Positions 50,533 to 59,702 of a stretch of 64,000 nt of DNA are shown here, in pieces. Under the pieces are notes generated by a model that had not been told where the DNA came from, did no database searches, and saw only the letters and a list, made by a program, of their open reading frames with translations. The first letter of the stretch is position 1. The number at the start of each line of letters is the position of its first letter. The DNA comes from QAND01 sp003150225 (GTDB lineage Bacteria; Bacillota; Clostridia; Christensenellales; QAND01): NCBI RefSeq assembly GCF_044357945.1, contig NZ_CP076563.1, forward strand, positions 992,001 to 1,056,000. The letters run 5' to 3'. Both the position numbers and the translations under genes were made by a program.

Positions 50533-51597
50533 TTACTGCTCCCCACTTGCGGCCAATAGGGCGGTGCGCTCCTCCATGATAAGGGCGTCGATCATCTCAT
50601 CCAAATCCCCGTCCATAAAGGCTGGAAGCTTATAGAGGGTGAGGTTGATCCGATGATCGCTGACCCGCCCCTGGGGGAAATTGTAGGTGCGGATGCGCTC
50701 GCTCCGATCCCCGCTGCCCACCTGGCTGCGGCGGCTCTGGCTCATAGCGTCGTCCTGCTGACGCTGCATGTGGTCCAGCAGCCGGCTTTTCAACACCCGA
50801 AGGGCCTTTTCCTTATTCTTCAACTGAGATTTCTCATCCTGGCAGGTCACCACGATACCGGTCTCCAGATGGGTGATCCGCACGGCGCTGTCGGTGGTAT
50901 TCACGCTCTGACCGCCATGGCCGCCGCTGCGATAAACATCCACCCGGATATCATTGGGGCTGATATCGATCTCCACGTCCTCGGCCTCGGGCAATACCGC
51001 CACCGTTGCCGCCGAGGTATGGATGCGCCCCTGGGATTCGGTCTCAGGTACCCGCTGGACCCGATGCACCCCGCTCTCGTATTTCAGCCTGCTGTATGCG
51101 CCCTTCCCGGCGATCACGAACACCACTTCCTTGATACCTCCCATCTCCGCTTCCGAAAGGGACATCAGCTCGGTTTTGAACCCATGGCGTTCGGCGTACC
51201 GCAGGTACATTCGGTACAGGTCGGCGGCAAAGAGAGCCGCCTCCTCCCCGCCGGTGCCTGCCCGGATCTCCATCACCACGTTTTTATCGTCGTTTTCATC
51301 CTTAGGCAGCAGCAAAAACCGGATGCGCTCCTCCGCTTCCGAGAGCTTCCCCGTAAGGGTCCGCAACTCCTCCTCCGCCAGATCCCGCATCTCCGGATCC
51401 TCCAGCATAGAGCGCAGATCCTCCTGTTCCCGCTCCATGGCGGCGTAAGCGTCGTACTCCTGGGCCACCTCCTCCAAAGAGGCGTGCTCCTTTACCAGCT
51501 TCCGCCAGTTGTCCATATCCGCCATGGTATCGGGCTTCGCGATCTCCTGGCTTAAAAGGTCATATCGGGCCTTGATCTCCTTTAGCTTTTCAATCAT
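50533..51597 (-). CDS. prfA: Peptide chain release factor 1
   Basis: 354 residues. GGQ motif in RSGGHGGQSVNTTDSAVR, and the N-terminal coiled coil typical of class I release factors. The anticodon-like region (VQRVPETESQGRIHTSAATVAVLPE) has RVPxTE...RIHTS, the RF1 version. It frees the protein at UAA and UAG. It overlaps prmC by four bases, the enzyme that methylates its GGQ glutamine. Confidence 0.97.
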   Translation of the reverse strand: MIEKLKEIKARYDLLSQEIAKPDTMADMDNWRKLVKEHASLEEVAQEYDAYAAMEREQEDLRSMLEDPEMRDLAEEELRTLTGKLSEAEERIRFLLLPKDENDDKNVVMEIRAGTGGEEAALFAADLYRMYLRYAERHGFKTELMSLSEAEMGGIKEVVFVIAGKGAYSRLKYESGVHRVQRVPETESQGRIHTSAATVAVLPEAEDVEIDISPNDIRVDVYRSGGHGGQSVNTTDSAVRITHLETGIVVTCQDEKSQLKNKEKALRVLKSRLLDHMQRQQDDAMSQSRRSQVGSGDRSERIRTYNFPQGRVSDHRINLTLYKLPAFMDGDLDEMIDALIMEERTALLAASGEQ

Positions 51598-52442
51598 GCT
51601 TTCCTTCTTCGGGCCCCTACGACCCGAAGCCTTTCCTCCATATCCTGATAGGTCTCAACATCCACAAACCCCCGCTGGCTGAGCAGGGCCGTCACAGCCG
51701 GGGACTGCCCCATGCCATGCTCCAAAAACAGCCATCCGCCAGGGACCAGGTGATCTTGGGCTTCCGCCACAATCCTACGGTAGCAAGCAAGGCCATCCTC
51801 CCCCGCAAAAAGGGCAAGATGGGGCTCATGGTCTACAACCAGCTCCATCACCGGCTCCCCTTCCGGAATATAGGGGGGGTTGGCTACAATCATATCATAG
51901 CGGATTCCCGCATGGGGCGCAAACAAATCCCCCTGTCGTACCTGGACCGCCGCGCCCAGAGCCTTTGCATTGCGCTCCGTAACCCGGCAGGCGGCCCGGC
52001 TGATGTCGCTTGCCGTGACCGCATACTCCCCTTCCAAGGCCAGGGAAATACCCACGCATCCGCTGCCGCAGCAAAGATCCAGCACCCGAGCCGCGGGATG
52101 GAGTTTTTTTTGAGCCGCAGCCACCAGAGTCTCGGTGTCCCGCCGGGGGATCAGCACGCCTTTCTCCACATAAAAGGGCCGGCCATAAAAGTATGCCCGG
52201 CGCGTAATGTATTGAACGGGCTCTCCCGCAAGCCGGCGCGCCGCGCCCTCCTCAAGGCGGCTGGCCTCCAACGGCGACAGCCCCCGTCCCTCCTCCAAAA
52301 GGATGCGCTCCATGGGCCGCTCCATGGCCCATTCCAAGAGCAGGCGGCTGTCGCTCCGTGCATCCTCGTCCCCGGCGTCCAGGAGCGCCCGGCGCAGCCT
52401 ATTCAAGGCGGCGGTTGGACGCAGGCCCTCATACTCACACAT
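51594..52442 (-). CDS. prmC: Release factor glutamine methyltransferase
   Basis: 282 residues. SAM-binding VLDLCCGSGCVGISLAL and the catalytic NPPYIPEG are clear, with the N-terminal helical domain that holds the release factor (RLLLEWAM, RRLAGEPVQYI). It N5-methylates the GGQ glutamine of RF1 and RF2. It is in an operon with prfA and overlaps the DUF1385 gene by eight bases. Confidence 0.96.
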   Translation of the reverse strand: MCEYEGLRPTAALNRLRRALLDAGDEDARSDSRLLLEWAMERPMERILLEEGRGLSPLEASRLEEGAARRLAGEPVQYITRRAYFYGRPFYVEKGVLIPRRDTETLVAAAQKKLHPAARVLDLCCGSGCVGISLALEGEYAVTASDISRAACRVTERNAKALGAAVQVRQGDLFAPHAGIRYDMIVANPPYIPEGEPVMELVVDHEPHLALFAGEDGLACYRRIVAEAQDHLVPGGWLFLEHGMGQSPAVTALLSQRGFVDVETYQDMEERLRVVGARRRKA

Positions 52443-53301
52443 CGTCGTCAGCCGCCCGGACGGCGGCAGCGGCCACCTCCAGCATATCGTCGGTGGGCTC
52501 CCGGGTGGTCAGGTACTGAAGGGCCAAACCCGGCGCCCGAACGATCTTGGCGAGGATGTTGTTCTGTCTAGCAAACAGCTTTAGCACCTCATAGGCCACG
52601 CCGGCCACAAGGGGGATCATCAAAATCCGGATCCCCGCCCGTAAAAAGGGATTGGCCTGAACTCCCAAGAGGGAAAAGATCACGATGCTGACGATCATCA
52701 CCAGAAACAGATAATTGGTTCCGCACCGAGGATGAAGCCGGGAGTATTTCCTGGCGTTTTCCGGCGTCATCTGCTCCCCATGCTCATAACAAAACAGGGC
52801 CTTGTGCTCCGCCCCATGGTACATATAAACCCGGCGCATATCGGGCATCAGGGCGATGACGGCAACATAGCCGGCAAACAGCAGAAGCCGGAAGGCTCCC
52901 TCCAGGGCCAGCAGTCCCGCGCCGGGAGGCAGGAACAGCCCCGCCAAGAAGGTAGGCGCCGCAAAGAAGATGGCCAGGGCCAGAAGCACGCTTAATACCC
53001 CTATCGCGCCCATGGCGATGGAGCTTCCGGTGGAGGAGGTCTCCACACCCTCATCCTCTTCGATGAAGTTGGCGGACTTCATCAGCATGCGGAAGCCCAC
53101 CCCCAGCTGTTCGATGAGGTTTACAAATCCCCGGATGACGGGCCAGCCCATCCACTTATGTCGTTTTGCGATGGGGGTCTTCTCCTCACAGACGGTGGTA
53201 ATCTCCCCGTTCTTGCGCCGGACGCACATCACGGTTCGCTCTCCGCATTTGATCATGACCCCTTCCATGACGGCTTGGCCGCCCATGGGTTTGATTGGCA
53301 T
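52435..53301 (-). CDS. DUF1385 family membrane protein
   Basis: 288 residues. The family start is GGQAVMEGVMIKCGE, followed by about four to five membrane helices and MYHGAEHKALFCYEHGE, the conserved His/Glu segment in the middle. DUF1385 proteins are widespread in Firmicutes, often next to prmC-prfA, and their function is unknown. The His/Glu/Cys pattern may bind metal. Confidence 0.9.
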   Translation of the reverse strand: MPIKPMGGQAVMEGVMIKCGERTVMCVRRKNGEITTVCEEKTPIAKRHKWMGWPVIRGFVNLIEQLGVGFRMLMKSANFIEEDEGVETSSTGSSIAMGAIGVLSVLLALAIFFAAPTFLAGLFLPPGAGLLALEGAFRLLLFAGYVAVIALMPDMRRVYMYHGAEHKALFCYEHGEQMTPENARKYSRLHPRCGTNYLFLVMIVSIVIFSLLGVQANPFLRAGIRILMIPLVAGVAYEVLKLFARQNNILAKIVRAPGLALQYLTTREPTDDMLEVAAAAVRAADDDV

Positions 53302-53318
53302 GAATTCACCTCATAAAT

Positions 53319-53354
53319 GAGAAAAACAGACCGAAGTACATCGGCCTGTTTCTC
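53319..53354 (-). terminator. Terminator-like hairpin between rpmE and DUF1385 gene
   Basis: GAGAAACAGGCCGA pairs with TCGGTCTGTTTTTCTC on the - strand (one G-T pair and one bulge). The T-rich right arm suggests partial termination after rpmE. Confidence 0.6.
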
Positions 53355-53366
53355 CTCTCGGGCGGC

Positions 53367-53573
53367 TTACAGCCCGTAACGTTTCTTAAACCTGTCAACC
53401 CGTCCGCCGGTGTCAACCAACTTCTGTTTGCCGGTATAGAAAGGGTGGCACTTGGAGCAGATTTCCACCCGCACCTCTTTTTTGGTGGAACCGGTGGTGA
53501 ACGTCTCGCCACATGCGCACCGCACGGTGCATTCCCCATATGCAGGGTGTATGTTCTCCTTCAATCGACTCAC
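53367..53573 (-). CDS. rpmE: Ribosomal protein L31, zinc-binding form
   Basis: 68 residues: KENIHPAYGECTVRCACGETF, then CSKCHPFYTGKQKLVDTGGRVDRFKKRYG. Cysteines at 15, 19/21, 38 and 41 make it the C+ zinc-ribbon type that releases zinc in starvation. It is a component of the 50S subunit at the central protuberance. The start has GGTGAG upstream. Confidence 0.97.
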   Translation of the reverse strand: MSRLKENIHPAYGECTVRCACGETFTTGSTKKEVRVEICSKCHPFYTGKQKLVDTGGRVDRFKKRYGL

Positions 53574-53638
53574 CTTCTTCTCTCAAAAATAGCATTGTGT
53601 ATTATAGCATCCATATTCCGGGAAATCAAGGGCTTCCC

Positions 53639-53926
53639 CTAAATTTGATGCGGGCCATCCGAAGTGTCTTTGCCGGAATCCTCCTTAAGCGCCTCTATGG
53701 CCTGGCGATAGGCGGATAGGCCCACCGTCACCCCTGCCGCCATGGTAAGCACGGCGGTGAGCATCAAATTGGTCTCCAAATAGATGCACGCATAGAAGAT
53801 CAGCACCTCTGCCAACAGCCAAAAGACCAGCATTTTCATGACCTTGCCTCCTGCCGGGCGATTTTTTGCCCGGTAGGCCATCCAGAGCCGGTTGCTGAGC
53901 AATATCATAAGTACAATGTCTAACAT
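53639..53926 (-). CDS. Hypothetical small membrane protein after rho
   Basis: 95 residues with hydrophobic segments at the N-terminus (LDIVLMILLSNRLWM) and in the middle (MLVFWLLAEVLIFYACIYLE and LMLTAVLTMAAGVTVGLSAY). The tail is charged. It starts three bases after rho ends and is likely co-transcribed. No family is recognised. Confidence 0.65.
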   Translation of the reverse strand: MLDIVLMILLSNRLWMAYRAKNRPAGGKVMKMLVFWLLAEVLIFYACIYLETNLMLTAVLTMAAGVTVGLSAYRQAIEALKEDSGKDTSDGPHQI

Positions 53927-53929
53927 TCC

Positions 53930-55585
53930 CTACCTCCCGATGGAATACCCATCCTTTTCCATGATCCTGATGTAATCCATAAGGTTGCCCAGGAATTCCC
54001 GATTGTTCTTGGTGCGCATGATCAGCTCGATCAGATGCTCGGTAACCTCCTGAGGACTGCCGCTGCTCATCATCTTGCGGAGCGCCCAGACCCCCTCCAG
54101 CTCCTTCTGGTTTAAAAGCAGCTCCTCCCGGCGAGTGCCGCTGCGGTAGATATCAATAGCGGGAAAGATCCGCTTTTCGCTCATCTTCCGATCCAAATGA
54201 AGCTCCATATTGCCGGTACCCTTGAACTCCTCATAGATGATATCATCCATCCGGGAGCCGGTCTCGATAAGAGCCGTGGCGATGATGGTAAGGCTGCCGC
54301 CCTCTTCGATGTTCCGGGCGGCGCCAAAAAATCGTTTTGGCTTATACAATGCCCCCGGATCCAATCCCCCAGAAAGGCTCCGGCCAGTAGGCGCGATGGT
54401 CAGGTTATAGGCCCGGGCCAGCCGGGTGATGCTGTCCAAAAGCACCACCACGTCCCGGCCGGTTTCCACCAGCCGCTGGGCCCGCTCCAGCACCATTTCC
54501 GCCACTCGGGTATGGTGCTCCGGCTCCTCATCAAAGGTGGAATAGATCACCTCTCCCTGGATGGATCGCCGCATATCCGTCACCTCTTCCGGCCGCTCAT
54601 CGATGAGCAGCACCATAAGCTCCACCTCTGGAAAATTGGCGGTGATGCTGTTGGCGATCTTTTTCAGCATGATGGTCTTGCCCGCCTTGGGCGGAGAAAC
54701 GATCATTCCCCTCTGGCCCTTGCCAATGGGCGCAATCAGATCAATGATGCGGATGGAAAGGTCATGGGGCTGGTCCGCCCGTTCCAGGGTCAGCCTCTGA
54801 TCCGGATAGATGGGAATCAGGTCCTCAAAGGGAGTGCGCCGTACCGACTGAGAGGGGGGAAGGCCGTTGATCTCGTCGATATAGATCAACGCCATGTGTT
54901 TGTCATAGTCCTTGCCGGGCCGGGTTTTCCCTTTGACCAAATCCCCGGTCTTGAGGCCAAACCGCCGAATCTGCGCCATGGAAAGATAGACGTCCGCCGG
55001 GCCGGGCATATAGTTCTGGGATCGAAGAAATCCGTAGCCGTCGGGCAAAATCTCCAACACCCCGCTGGCCTCGCCGCACTCGCCGCTGCCCAATATCTCG
55101 GCAACGGCCTCCCGCACCTCTCCCGCCGGACGGCCGTTGCGTCCGCCGCTAAACCGTCGGCGCGGAGATTCGTTTTGCTGAGACCGTTCCTGATGGCCCT
55201 GGGCTTTATAAGATGAAGCGTCCGGTTCAGCCGCTTTCTCTTCCTTCTCGGCCTCCCCTTTGGGAGCTGGCTCCGGCCTAGACGGCTTTTCCTCCTCTAC
55301 AGTGGGCTGAGGCGTCACCAAGGCCGCCTTCTTCTCCTCCACTTTTTTGACACGTCCGGTCTTTTTCGGCGTACCAGAAGCCGTAGCGGCCGCTCTCTTG
55401 GGCCGTCCCCGTTTGGCCTTTTCCGGCTCCGGAGCCGCAGACGCCGCGTCAGAAGCCGGGGATTGAAGGGCGATCATAGCGGCAATCAAGTCCGCCTTGT
55501 TGTAGGTCGTCACATATTTAAGGCCCATGTCCTTTGCCATTTTACGCAGTTGGACAAGGCTCTGTTCCGCTAAGGAATGATCCAT
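53930..55585 (-). CDS. rho: Transcription termination factor Rho with long low-complexity insert
   Basis: About 551 residues; of two adjacent ATGs the one at 55585 is better spaced from GGAGG. N-terminal Rho_N helix bundle (SLVQLRKMAKDMGLKYVTTYNKADLIAAMI) is followed by about 110 residues rich in Lys, Arg, Glu, Pro and Ala, including an AT-hook-like KRGRPKRA, before the RNA-binding domain (GVLEILPDGYGFLRSQNYM). Walker A is SPPKAGKTIMLK; RTKNNREFLGNLMDYI ends the protein. It is an RNA-translocating hexameric ATPase that ends transcription. The insert is typical of some Clostridia and Actinobacteria and may aid RNA binding. Confidence 0.96.
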   Translation of the reverse strand: MDHSLAEQSLVQLRKMAKDMGLKYVTTYNKADLIAAMIALQSPASDAASAAPEPEKAKRGRPKRAAATASGTPKKTGRVKKVEEKKAALVTPQPTVEEEKPSRPEPAPKGEAEKEEKAAEPDASSYKAQGHQERSQQNESPRRRFSGGRNGRPAGEVREAVAEILGSGECGEASGVLEILPDGYGFLRSQNYMPGPADVYLSMAQIRRFGLKTGDLVKGKTRPGKDYDKHMALIYIDEINGLPPSQSVRRTPFEDLIPIYPDQRLTLERADQPHDLSIRIIDLIAPIGKGQRGMIVSPPKAGKTIMLKKIANSITANFPEVELMVLLIDERPEEVTDMRRSIQGEVIYSTFDEEPEHHTRVAEMVLERAQRLVETGRDVVVLLDSITRLARAYNLTIAPTGRSLSGGLDPGALYKPKRFFGAARNIEEGGSLTIIATALIETGSRMDDIIYEEFKGTGNMELHLDRKMSEKRIFPAIDIYRSGTRREELLLNQKELEGVWALRKMMSSGSPQEVTEHLIELIMRTKNNREFLGNLMDYIRIMEKDGYSIGR

Positions 55586-55734
55586 CATATGCCTCCGATA
55601 CCGGTATGGAATGCTGCAAAAGTGAAAAAACAAGAATGGATAGGATAACCGATAAATTTATTATATCCCATGGGTTTCCATGGTTCAATGCGGAATTGTG
55701 ACGAAATTTGGCGTTATGGTTAAAAGTTTTATAA

Positions 55735-55766
55735 AGAAAACCGCCTTCGGACTGATCCGAAGGCGG
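55735..55766 (-). terminator. Intrinsic terminator after pyrG
   Basis: CCGCCTTCGGA and TCCGAAGGCGG pair perfectly around four bases, with TTTTCTTT following on the - strand. Confidence 0.9.
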
Positions 55767-55784
55767 TACGATTGCAACCTTTTA

Positions 55785-57290
55785 TCAATTTCCAAGGGCC
55801 GCAGCGATAAATGCCGTATACAGGGGATGCGCATCATCCGGACGGGACTTGAACTCCGGATGGGAAGCAACCCCAACTGCAAAGGCCCGATCCTTGGCCT
55901 CCAGAGCCTCCACCCGTCCTTCATCGCCGATGCCGGAGGCGATCAAGCCGTCCCCCAAAAGGGCGGCGTCCTTCTGATACAGGTACCGATTGAGGCGGTG
56001 CCGCTCCGACGCCAGCCTGGTGCCATAGACGGCATGGACCCGCGTTCCTTCCATAAGCTTCATGGGTTGGGCGCCCATGCGCATCTCCCCCTCGGTAAAG
56101 GGGGCCTTTCCGCCGGCAGCAAGGGCAAGGGCCTCCAAAGCGGCGCCGGTAAAGAGACAGGGCTTGTCCAGCTCCAAACAGGCCTTTGCCACGTTCACGT
56201 GGCCGGGCTCCATGGCCTCCTGATGAGCGGCAGGCAGCAGGATGCCGTCCACCGATGCCACCACCTCTCTGGCCTTTTGGAAATCCGCCAGCTCCCCGGT
56301 GTCAAAGTATTTGATCCGGACAGCGGCTTCGTTGGCAATGCCTCCATGGGCAATGGCCTCCGCTGCCGAAAAATAGGCGTCATGAAGCTCCACATACTTG
56401 CCAACCAGGCCGATGGTTACGGCATGCTTGGGGTTATCCAATACCTGGATCATGTGCTTCCACTGGGTCAGATCCGCTTCCTTCTCTTCCAGCCCCAGCT
56501 TTTTGCACACCAGATCGTCCAGGCCCTCAGCATGGAGCAGCAGGGGCACCTTATAGATACAGGAACAATCGATATTGGCCACCACCGATTCAGGGGTGAC
56601 GTTACAGAACAGGGCCACCTTCTTTTTGATGGAATCAGCGATGGGCATTTCGGACCGGCACACGATGATGTCGGGCTGAATGCCCAGGCTCCGGAGGGCC
56701 TTGACGCTGTGCTGAGTGGGCTTGGTCTTCAGTTCCCCGGCGCTGGCGATATAGGGCAGGAGGGTAACGTGGATAAAGCAGCAGTTTTCCGGCCCCACCT
56801 CACCGCGCATCTGGCGGATGGCCTCGATAAAGGGTGTGGACTCCATATCCCCCACCGTGCCGCCGATCTCGGTGATCACCACATCGGGCTCGGCGCTGGT
56901 GATGGCCAAAATGGTGCTCTTGATCTCATCGGTAATATGGGGGATCACCTGGACGGTGTTGCCGCCGTATTCGCCCACCCGTTCCTTTTCAATAACGGTG
57001 TAGTAGATGCGTCCGGCGGTACAGTTACTATACTTTCCATGGGACTTCCCGGTGTACCGCTCATAGTGGCCGATGTCCAGGTCGGTCTCGGCGCCGTCAT
57101 CGGTCACGTATACCTCGCCGTGCTGAAGGGGGCTCAAATTCCCCGGCCCCAGGTTGATATACGGGTCCATCTTCTGGATGACCACCTTCTTACCCCGGGA
57201 TTTCAGCAGGTTGCCCAGGGAAGCGGCGGTAATTCCTTTGCCAAGGGAGGAAACCACGCCCCCCGTGATGAAAATAAACTTTGTGTCCAT
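55785..57290 (-). CDS. pyrG: CTP synthase with degenerate glutaminase domain
   Basis: 501 residues, about 30 shorter than usual. The amidoligase half is normal in its main motifs: GGVVSSLGKGITAASLG, QHGEVYVTDDGAETDLDIGH, EIGGTVGDMES and LKTKPTQHSV. The class I glutaminase half is altered. At the nucleophile elbow, where GICLGMQ is expected, the sequence is LFTGAALEAL, with Gly382 at the cysteine position. The oxyanion segment PGGFG is replaced by PAAHQ, and RHRHRYE by RHRLNRY. H477 and E479 (SHPEF) remain. Also INVDPGTMSP is INLGPGNLSP. The enzyme should make CTP from UTP and ATP with free ammonia but not with glutamine. Confidence 0.92.
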   Translation of the reverse strand: MDTKFIFITGGVVSSLGKGITAASLGNLLKSRGKKVVIQKMDPYINLGPGNLSPLQHGEVYVTDDGAETDLDIGHYERYTGKSHGKYSNCTAGRIYYTVIEKERVGEYGGNTVQVIPHITDEIKSTILAITSAEPDVVITEIGGTVGDMESTPFIEAIRQMRGEVGPENCCFIHVTLLPYIASAGELKTKPTQHSVKALRSLGIQPDIIVCRSEMPIADSIKKKVALFCNVTPESVVANIDCSCIYKVPLLLHAEGLDDLVCKKLGLEEKEADLTQWKHMIQVLDNPKHAVTIGLVGKYVELHDAYFSAAEAIAHGGIANEAAVRIKYFDTGELADFQKAREVVASVDGILLPAAHQEAMEPGHVNVAKACLELDKPCLFTGAALEALALAAGGKAPFTEGEMRMGAQPMKLMEGTRVHAVYGTRLASERHRLNRYLYQKDAALLGDGLIASGIGDEGRVEALEAKDRAFAVGVASHPEFKSRPDDAHPLYTAFIAAALGN

Positions 57291-57316
57291 AAGTCCCCCT
57301 ACCGTTGCAATTGATG

Positions 57317-57970
57317 TTATTTATATTCCATAAGAACCACCCGTCGGGCCCGAGGCATATCCTCAGGGTCCAACTCCAACTGGGTGGAGGATAGCGCGCT
57401 GATGGCGTATTCATTCTGCCGCATCATGGAGAGATATGCCTCCTCGGTGGCGATGGGCATGTCGGCACTGCACGCGGTGCGGTAATGCATGGGGATGGCG
57501 ATGAGCGGCTTTATGGCGTCGGTCACCTGTGCCGCGGTAGCGGCGTCTATGGTATAATATCCGCCCACGGGAACCATCAGCACATCACAGCGGCCAATGG
57601 CCTCCAGCTGCTCCTGGCTCAGCATATGTCCAAGATCTCCCAGATGGGCCAGGCGGATGCCGTCCCCCTCCACGCAGTATACGATATTGTCTCCCCGGTC
57701 GGCGCCGTGATTGGCGTCATGGCTGGTGGGAACGCCATAAATGGTAAACCCCTTGACGGTAACGGGGTCTGTTCCCTCCACCAACCGATAGCCGGGCACA
57801 ATGTTCTCCAAATAATGATGATCCCCATGATGATGGGAGCAGGTAACCACATCGGCCTTACGCTCCACCAAAGGATAGCCCACGCTGCCGTTATAGGGAT
57901 CCAGCAGCAAAGACGCGCCGTTTTCCAACACGACGGTGAAACAGGAGTGTCCATGATAGTTGATCTTCAT
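57317..57970 (-). CDS. MBL-fold metal-dependent hydrolase (UlaG/UPF0173-like)
   Basis: 217 residues. MKINYHGHSCFTV is the standard start of this lactamase-fold branch; the metal motif is CSHHHGDHHYL (HxHxDH), with further ligands in PTSHDANHG, HLGDLGH and PMHYRT. Substrate is unknown; relatives include UlaG (ascorbate-6-P lactonase) and many uncharacterised hydrolases. It starts 26 bases upstream of pyrG on the same strand and is probably in the same transcript. Confidence 0.88.
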   Translation of the reverse strand: MKINYHGHSCFTVVLENGASLLLDPYNGSVGYPLVERKADVVTCSHHHGDHHYLENIVPGYRLVEGTDPVTVKGFTIYGVPTSHDANHGADRGDNIVYCVEGDGIRLAHLGDLGHMLSQEQLEAIGRCDVLMVPVGGYYTIDAATAAQVTDAIKPLIAIPMHYRTACSADMPIATEEAYLSMMRQNEYAISALSSTQLELDPEDMPRARRVVLMEYK

Positions 57971-58095
57971 TCCTTACCACCTCACATCAAAACAACCGTT
58001 ATTATAGCACGATTTTCCCCTCTGTCGAACAAAAACGGGGAAAACGCGCCTTCTTTTTTTGATTATACCACTCCATAGAAAAAATTGGATAATAG

Positions 58096-58128
58096 AAAGG
58101 AGCGTTTTCTCCTGGAAAACGCTCCTTT
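58096..58128. terminator. Terminator after spoIIR
   Basis: AAAGGAGCGTTTTC pairs perfectly with GAAAACGCTCCTTT around five bases; T runs on both sides. Confidence 0.88.
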
Positions 58129-58129
58129 T

Positions 58130-58660
58130 TTATTGATAGAGGCCCAGCAACTCTCCGAAGAAGGACCGGTATTCCACCCCATCCTCCTCCTGCCAGCCTT
58201 CCTCGGTCTCGGTGGCTGGCAGAAAACACAGCGGCGGGAACAGGACGCACCACCAGTTGGCCCCTTGGCCGCTGCCCAAATCCACCTTTACGGCATAGTA
58301 GTCCCCCGCCGGAAAGGTAACGCTGCCATAGGTCCGGTCGGGAAAGGGGTAGATCCCCACCGACGCCGTCACCTCATAGTCAAATCCGTTGTCCCGCAAA
58401 ACCTCTCTTGCAATTCCCTCAATCTCCTCCAAGTGTGCCTCCGCATAGGCCTTGGCTTCGGGAAAGGTCCCGGCATTTTGGGCCCAGACGCCCATATAGG
58501 CTACCACCCGATCCCGGATCTGCAGCTTTACCCGCTGATCCTCCGCCCCATCGCTGTTGGCAACCACATGGAGCCGTAAAACCGGAGGAACGGTCCGGGA
58601 GGACGGCCCCGCCCCCATAAGGGAAAGGGCCGCCATTACATATAGCAACCATTTTTTCAT
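58130..58660 (-). CDS. spoIIR: Stage II sporulation protein R
   Basis: 176 residues. A signal peptide (KKWLLYVMAALSLMGAG) is followed by the SpoIIR domain: VLRLHVVANSDGAEDQRVKLQIRDRVV, GIYPFPDRTYG and GQGANWWCVLFPPLCFL, all diagnostic. It is made in the forespore under sigma-F, secreted to the intermembrane space and triggers SpoIIGA to process pro-sigma-E in the mother cell. Its presence supports true endospore formation. Confidence 0.95.
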   Translation of the reverse strand: MKKWLLYVMAALSLMGAGPSSRTVPPVLRLHVVANSDGAEDQRVKLQIRDRVVAYMGVWAQNAGTFPEAKAYAEAHLEEIEGIAREVLRDNGFDYEVTASVGIYPFPDRTYGSVTFPAGDYYAVKVDLGSGQGANWWCVLFPPLCFLPATETEEGWQEEDGVEYRSFFGELLGLYQ

Positions 58661-58827
58661 CTCACAAAATCCTCTCCAGGGTGATTTTCATTCCATCAGC
58701 TCCAGGGCGCCGTCTGGAGGCCAGGTCTAAAGCTATTATGGCCAAAAAGAAAAAACCCATTCCGTAGGGTTGGATATAGTAATGGCTCTATAAATCTGAT
58801 AAGATAAGCAAAAGGGGATGATCTGAC

Positions 58828-59697
58828 ATGGTTCGGATGCTTTGCTATGCCAAATTGAATCTCACCTTGGACGTAACCGCCAAGCGGCCGGATGGATATC
58901 ACGAGCTGGATTCCATCTTCCATACCGTCAGCATCTATGACCGGATCACCCTGAGTCAGGACCCCGTGGGCTACGGAATCAAAGTCAGATGCAACAAACC
59001 CATCCAAGGGGAGAACATCGTCAAATCCGCCGCCAAGATCTTCTTTCAGGTGGCAGGCATCGAGCCCTCTGGACTCTTGATCGACATCGAAAAAAACATC
59101 CCCATCCAAGCCGGTATGGGAGGCGGCAGCGCCGACGCCGCCGGTGTGCTTTTAGGCCTATGTACGCTCTTCAACGTGGAAATCAGCCCCAGCCGCCTGC
59201 ATAAGGCCGCCCTCTACCTGGGCGCAGACGTTCCCTTCCTCCTGACGGGGGGCACCGCCGTAGCCTCGGGCATCGGGGAAAAGCTCTACCCCATCGCCAA
59301 CAAGGAAACCCTACATTTTATCGTGGTAAAACCCCAGGAGGGGCTTTCCACCCGGGCTATCTTCAGCCAGGTGGATGTAGACCATCTTGCCAGCTGGCCC
59401 GACACCCATAACTTCGTATCCGCCCTGGAGGCCGGAAATCTCCGGGAGCTGGGGGTTTACTCCGGCAACTCCCTGGAGCCCATCGCTACGGAAATGCTGC
59501 CGGTCATCGGTCAGATCAAGCGGGATATTGAGGCCATGGACGCCATCTACGCCGCCATGACGGGCACGGGTTCAGCGGTGTTCGGGGTATTCGACAGCAA
59601 GCTGGCCGCCCTTCGCGCCTATGAGGAGCTGGTAGGCAGGTATGATTACGTGGAATATGCCTTCTCCGTTCCCAACGGCGTGGAGCTTTTCCTGTGA
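58828..59697 (+). CDS. ispE: 4-diphosphocytidyl-2-C-methyl-D-erythritol kinase
   Basis: 289 residues. AKLNLTLDVTAKRPDGYHELDSIFHTV and the GHMP-kinase ATP loop IPIQAGMGGGSADAAGVL are typical, as is MTGTGSAVFGVF near the end. It phosphorylates CDP-ME in the non-mevalonate isoprenoid pathway. It is the only + strand gene between 38.5 and 62.8 kb and stands alone with its own terminator. Confidence 0.96.
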   Translation: MVRMLCYAKLNLTLDVTAKRPDGYHELDSIFHTVSIYDRITLSQDPVGYGIKVRCNKPIQGENIVKSAAKIFFQVAGIEPSGLLIDIEKNIPIQAGMGGGSADAAGVLLGLCTLFNVEISPSRLHKAALYLGADVPFLLTGGTAVASGIGEKLYPIANKETLHFIVVKPQEGLSTRAIFSQVDVDHLASWPDTHNFVSALEAGNLRELGVYSGNSLEPIATEMLPVIGQIKRDIEAMDAIYAAMTGTGSAVFGVFDSKLAALRAYEELVGRYDYVEYAFSVPNGVELFL

Positions 59698-59702
59698 AGT
59701 AA

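Noticed and set aside
55680..57314. 544-codon + strand ORF opposite pyrG
   Set aside because: Shadow ORF that starts inside the rho-pyrG spacer and contains the pyrG terminator; no recognisable protein.
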